Source: an uncultured Chlorobiota bacterium
GTDB taxonomy: Bacteria > Bacteroidota > Bacteroidia > Bacteroidales > JAADGE01
Assembly (NCBI GenBank): GCA_947311125.1
Contig: CAMZKI010000308.1
Coordinates: 1-7,863, forward strand
Length of the DNA stretch: 7,863 nt
Reading direction: 5' to 3'
How positions within the stretch are numbered: the first letter of the stretch is position 1; every line of letters begins with the position of its first letter. The notes beneath the pieces are model-generated. The model saw only the letters and a program-made list of their open reading frames with translations, did no database searches and was not told the DNA's origin. This document shows positions 6,949-7,863 of this stretch, one piece after another. Position numbers and translations under genes: made by a program.

Positions 6949-7367
6949 TTTTCCAGACCTATAAGTATAATTGCAAAACCGGACTTATTGCCGGATGCGA
7001 ACTTTGCTTCAATAAAGCATTCAATAGTAGATTCGAACTGAAAGTTCCAATAATTAGTATTTTCGTAATCGGTATTTGTAAAAAGAAGATTTCTGTATTT
7101 ATCGTATATTGAAAAAATAATATCGTTGTCGGAACTGCCTCCGCAGGAAATTACCCTGTAGGTATTTCCGCCGTAGAAAACGGCACTGAATTCAGCTGTT
7201 TGATCTCCGGTAATTAAACTTAAATACTGTTGTCCGTCAGGAATAAATCCATCGGAAAGAAATGTGTTACACTTTGCCATAACAGAATCTAACTGTGCGA
7301 AAACAGTTGATGTTATCATAAACAAACTAAAAAACAGAACTATATATTTAAGGTTAATTTTTTTCAC
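6945..7367 (-). CDS. Secreted protein of unknown function, possible PPC-like beta fold
   Basis: This 140-residue protein is not assigned to a named family. It starts with a clear signal peptide: Lys-Lys, a hydrophobic core at about 8-20, and cleavage probably after VFA-24, leaving Gln25 first. There is no lipobox Cys, so it should be soluble in the periplasm or exported. The mature part is about 116 residues and alternates short hydrophobic strands with Gly/Asn/Asp turns (FYGGNTYRVIS, NDIIFSIYD, NLLFTN, SGFAIILIG). This resembles the layout of pre-peptidase C-terminal (PPC) beta-sandwiches; that is inference only. It has three cysteines (33, 75, 117). The start is GTG at 7367: there is an in-frame stop upstream and no ATG before residue 17, which is inside the signal peptide. 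It begins 2 nt after the upstream gene and its stop overlaps the transporter start, so it is probably made with the transporter. Confidence 0.75.
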   Translation of the reverse strand: MKKINLKYIVLFFSLFMITSTVFAQLDSVMAKCNTFLSDGFIPDGQQYLSLITGDQTAEFSAVFYGGNTYRVISCGGSSDNDIIFSIYDKYRNLLFTNTDYENTNYWNFQFESTIECFIEAKFASGNKSGFAIILIGLEK

Positions 7368-7369
7368 TG

Positions 7370-7863
7370 CTATTTAATAATAAATTTTCGTAATTGTTTT
7401 GTTTCTTCGGTTATCTCTTTCAGCAATTCCGGGGTTATATTTATTTCTGTTTCGCTCAAAATAATTGTTTTCCGCTCGTTGGGAGCAACAATTTGATTAA
7501 AATACTTGTATTTTATTTCTATTTTATTGAATATGAGATTAAGGTTGTTTAGTTTCTTCTTTAATTCTCTGAAATTATTGTCATCTTTTTGTTCTCCTTC
7601 CAGAAGTTTTAATAAATTTTGAAGTGAGTATTTTTGTTCTCCTATTCTGTCAATTAATTTTTTATTGTTATTTCCCTTTGCTAATTGTGTCATAAGGTAG
7701 AGACCTTCCGTCCAGGCTCCTGTTACTACAAGTGTTGAGATATATTCTCTGTTATTTTTAGACAGGTAATAGTCTGTTTCTCTGTATGCATCGGCAAAAA
7801 TTTTATTGAGTGAGTCTTTATCGTGAAGATTATTTTCAAAATTTTCAAGAATTTCTGGAAGGA
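7370..7863 (-). CDS. Uncharacterised helical protein, 5'-truncated
   Basis: I do not recognise the family with certainty. The reading frame stays open from the ATG at 7693 to the right edge of the window. The extra 56 codons (including YRETDYYLSKNNREY and VVTGAWTEGLYLMTQLAKG) look like real protein, so that Met is most likely internal and the gene begins outside. The visible 163 residues are rich in Leu, Lys, Glu and Asn, and mostly helical by composition. A charged, coiled-coil-like stretch spans roughly residues 80-115 of the visible part, and the tail (ITPELLKEITEETKQL) is also helical. No catalytic motif or membrane segment is visible; the N-terminus, which would show any signal peptide or lipobox, is missing. 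It ends with TAG 2 nt before the GTG of the secreted-protein gene, so it belongs to the same operon. Confidence 0.7.
   Translation of the reverse strand, partial: LPEILENFENNLHDKDSLNKIFADAYRETDYYLSKNNREYISTLVVTGAWTEGLYLMTQLAKGNNNKKLIDRIGEQKYSLQNLLKLLEGEQKDDNNFRELKKKLNNLNLIFNKIEIKYKYFNQIVAPNERKTIILSETEINITPELLKEITEETKQLRKFIIK

Noticed and set aside
6906..7112. 68-codon plus-strand open frame spanning the transporter/secreted-protein junction
   Set aside because: It is antisense to two real genes and has no independent support.
7691..7693. ATG at 7693 as the start of a 107-residue protein
   Set aside because: The frame continues without a stop to the window edge and the added residues read as ordinary protein, so the gene is truncated by the edge rather than short.
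1..7863. tRNA or rRNA genes, CRISPR arrays, insertion sequences, integrases, toxin-antitoxin pairs, riboswitches
   Set aside because: No supporting sequence pattern was seen by eye on either strand; coding density leaves only two gaps of 94 and 250 bases.

Overview
The window is AT-rich and gapless, and most likely comes from a Bacteroidota chromosome. Four things point there: the MurA active-site loop reads PGGDKIGRRR; the one clear promoter has the TTG / TAnnTTTG form of that phylum; gene starts lack purine-rich Shine-Dalgarno motifs; and the long ABCG-type transporter with an N-terminal helical extension is, from memory, of a type seen in that phylum. The assignment is inference from these traits, not from a database search.

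Layout: (1) 1-1095, plus strand: 3' part of murA (peptidoglycan precursor synthesis), truncated by the left edge. (2) 1096-1345: convergent intergenic region with two perfect 10-bp hairpins and a short C-rich/G-rich tract. (3) 1346-3325, minus: a complete glycogen/starch branching enzyme of the eukaryote-like GH13_8 type, with its own Bacteroidota promoter at 3364-3395. (4) 3420-3836, minus: aroQ, type II 3-dehydroquinate dehydratase (shikimate pathway). (5) 3850-6948, minus: a 1032-residue ABCG-type transporter with an extra N-terminal TerB-like helical region and a very long charged loop between its last two membrane segments. (6) 6945-7367, minus: a 140-residue secreted protein of unknown function with a GTG start. 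(7) 7370-7863, minus: a helical protein of unknown function, cut by the right edge.

The four leftward genes from the right edge to aroQ are packed as one likely operon (gaps of 2 nt, a 4-nt ATGA overlap, then 13 nt), with its promoter outside the window. The secreted protein and the ABC transporter are translationally coupled and are the best candidates for an undescribed functional unit: an envelope protein plus a regulated ABCG-type transporter, with the unknown helical protein upstream. AroQ looks like a housekeeping passenger at the end. The branching enzyme follows on the same strand but has its own promoter, and no other glycogen gene is visible. No RNA gene, mobile element, CRISPR array or phage gene was seen.
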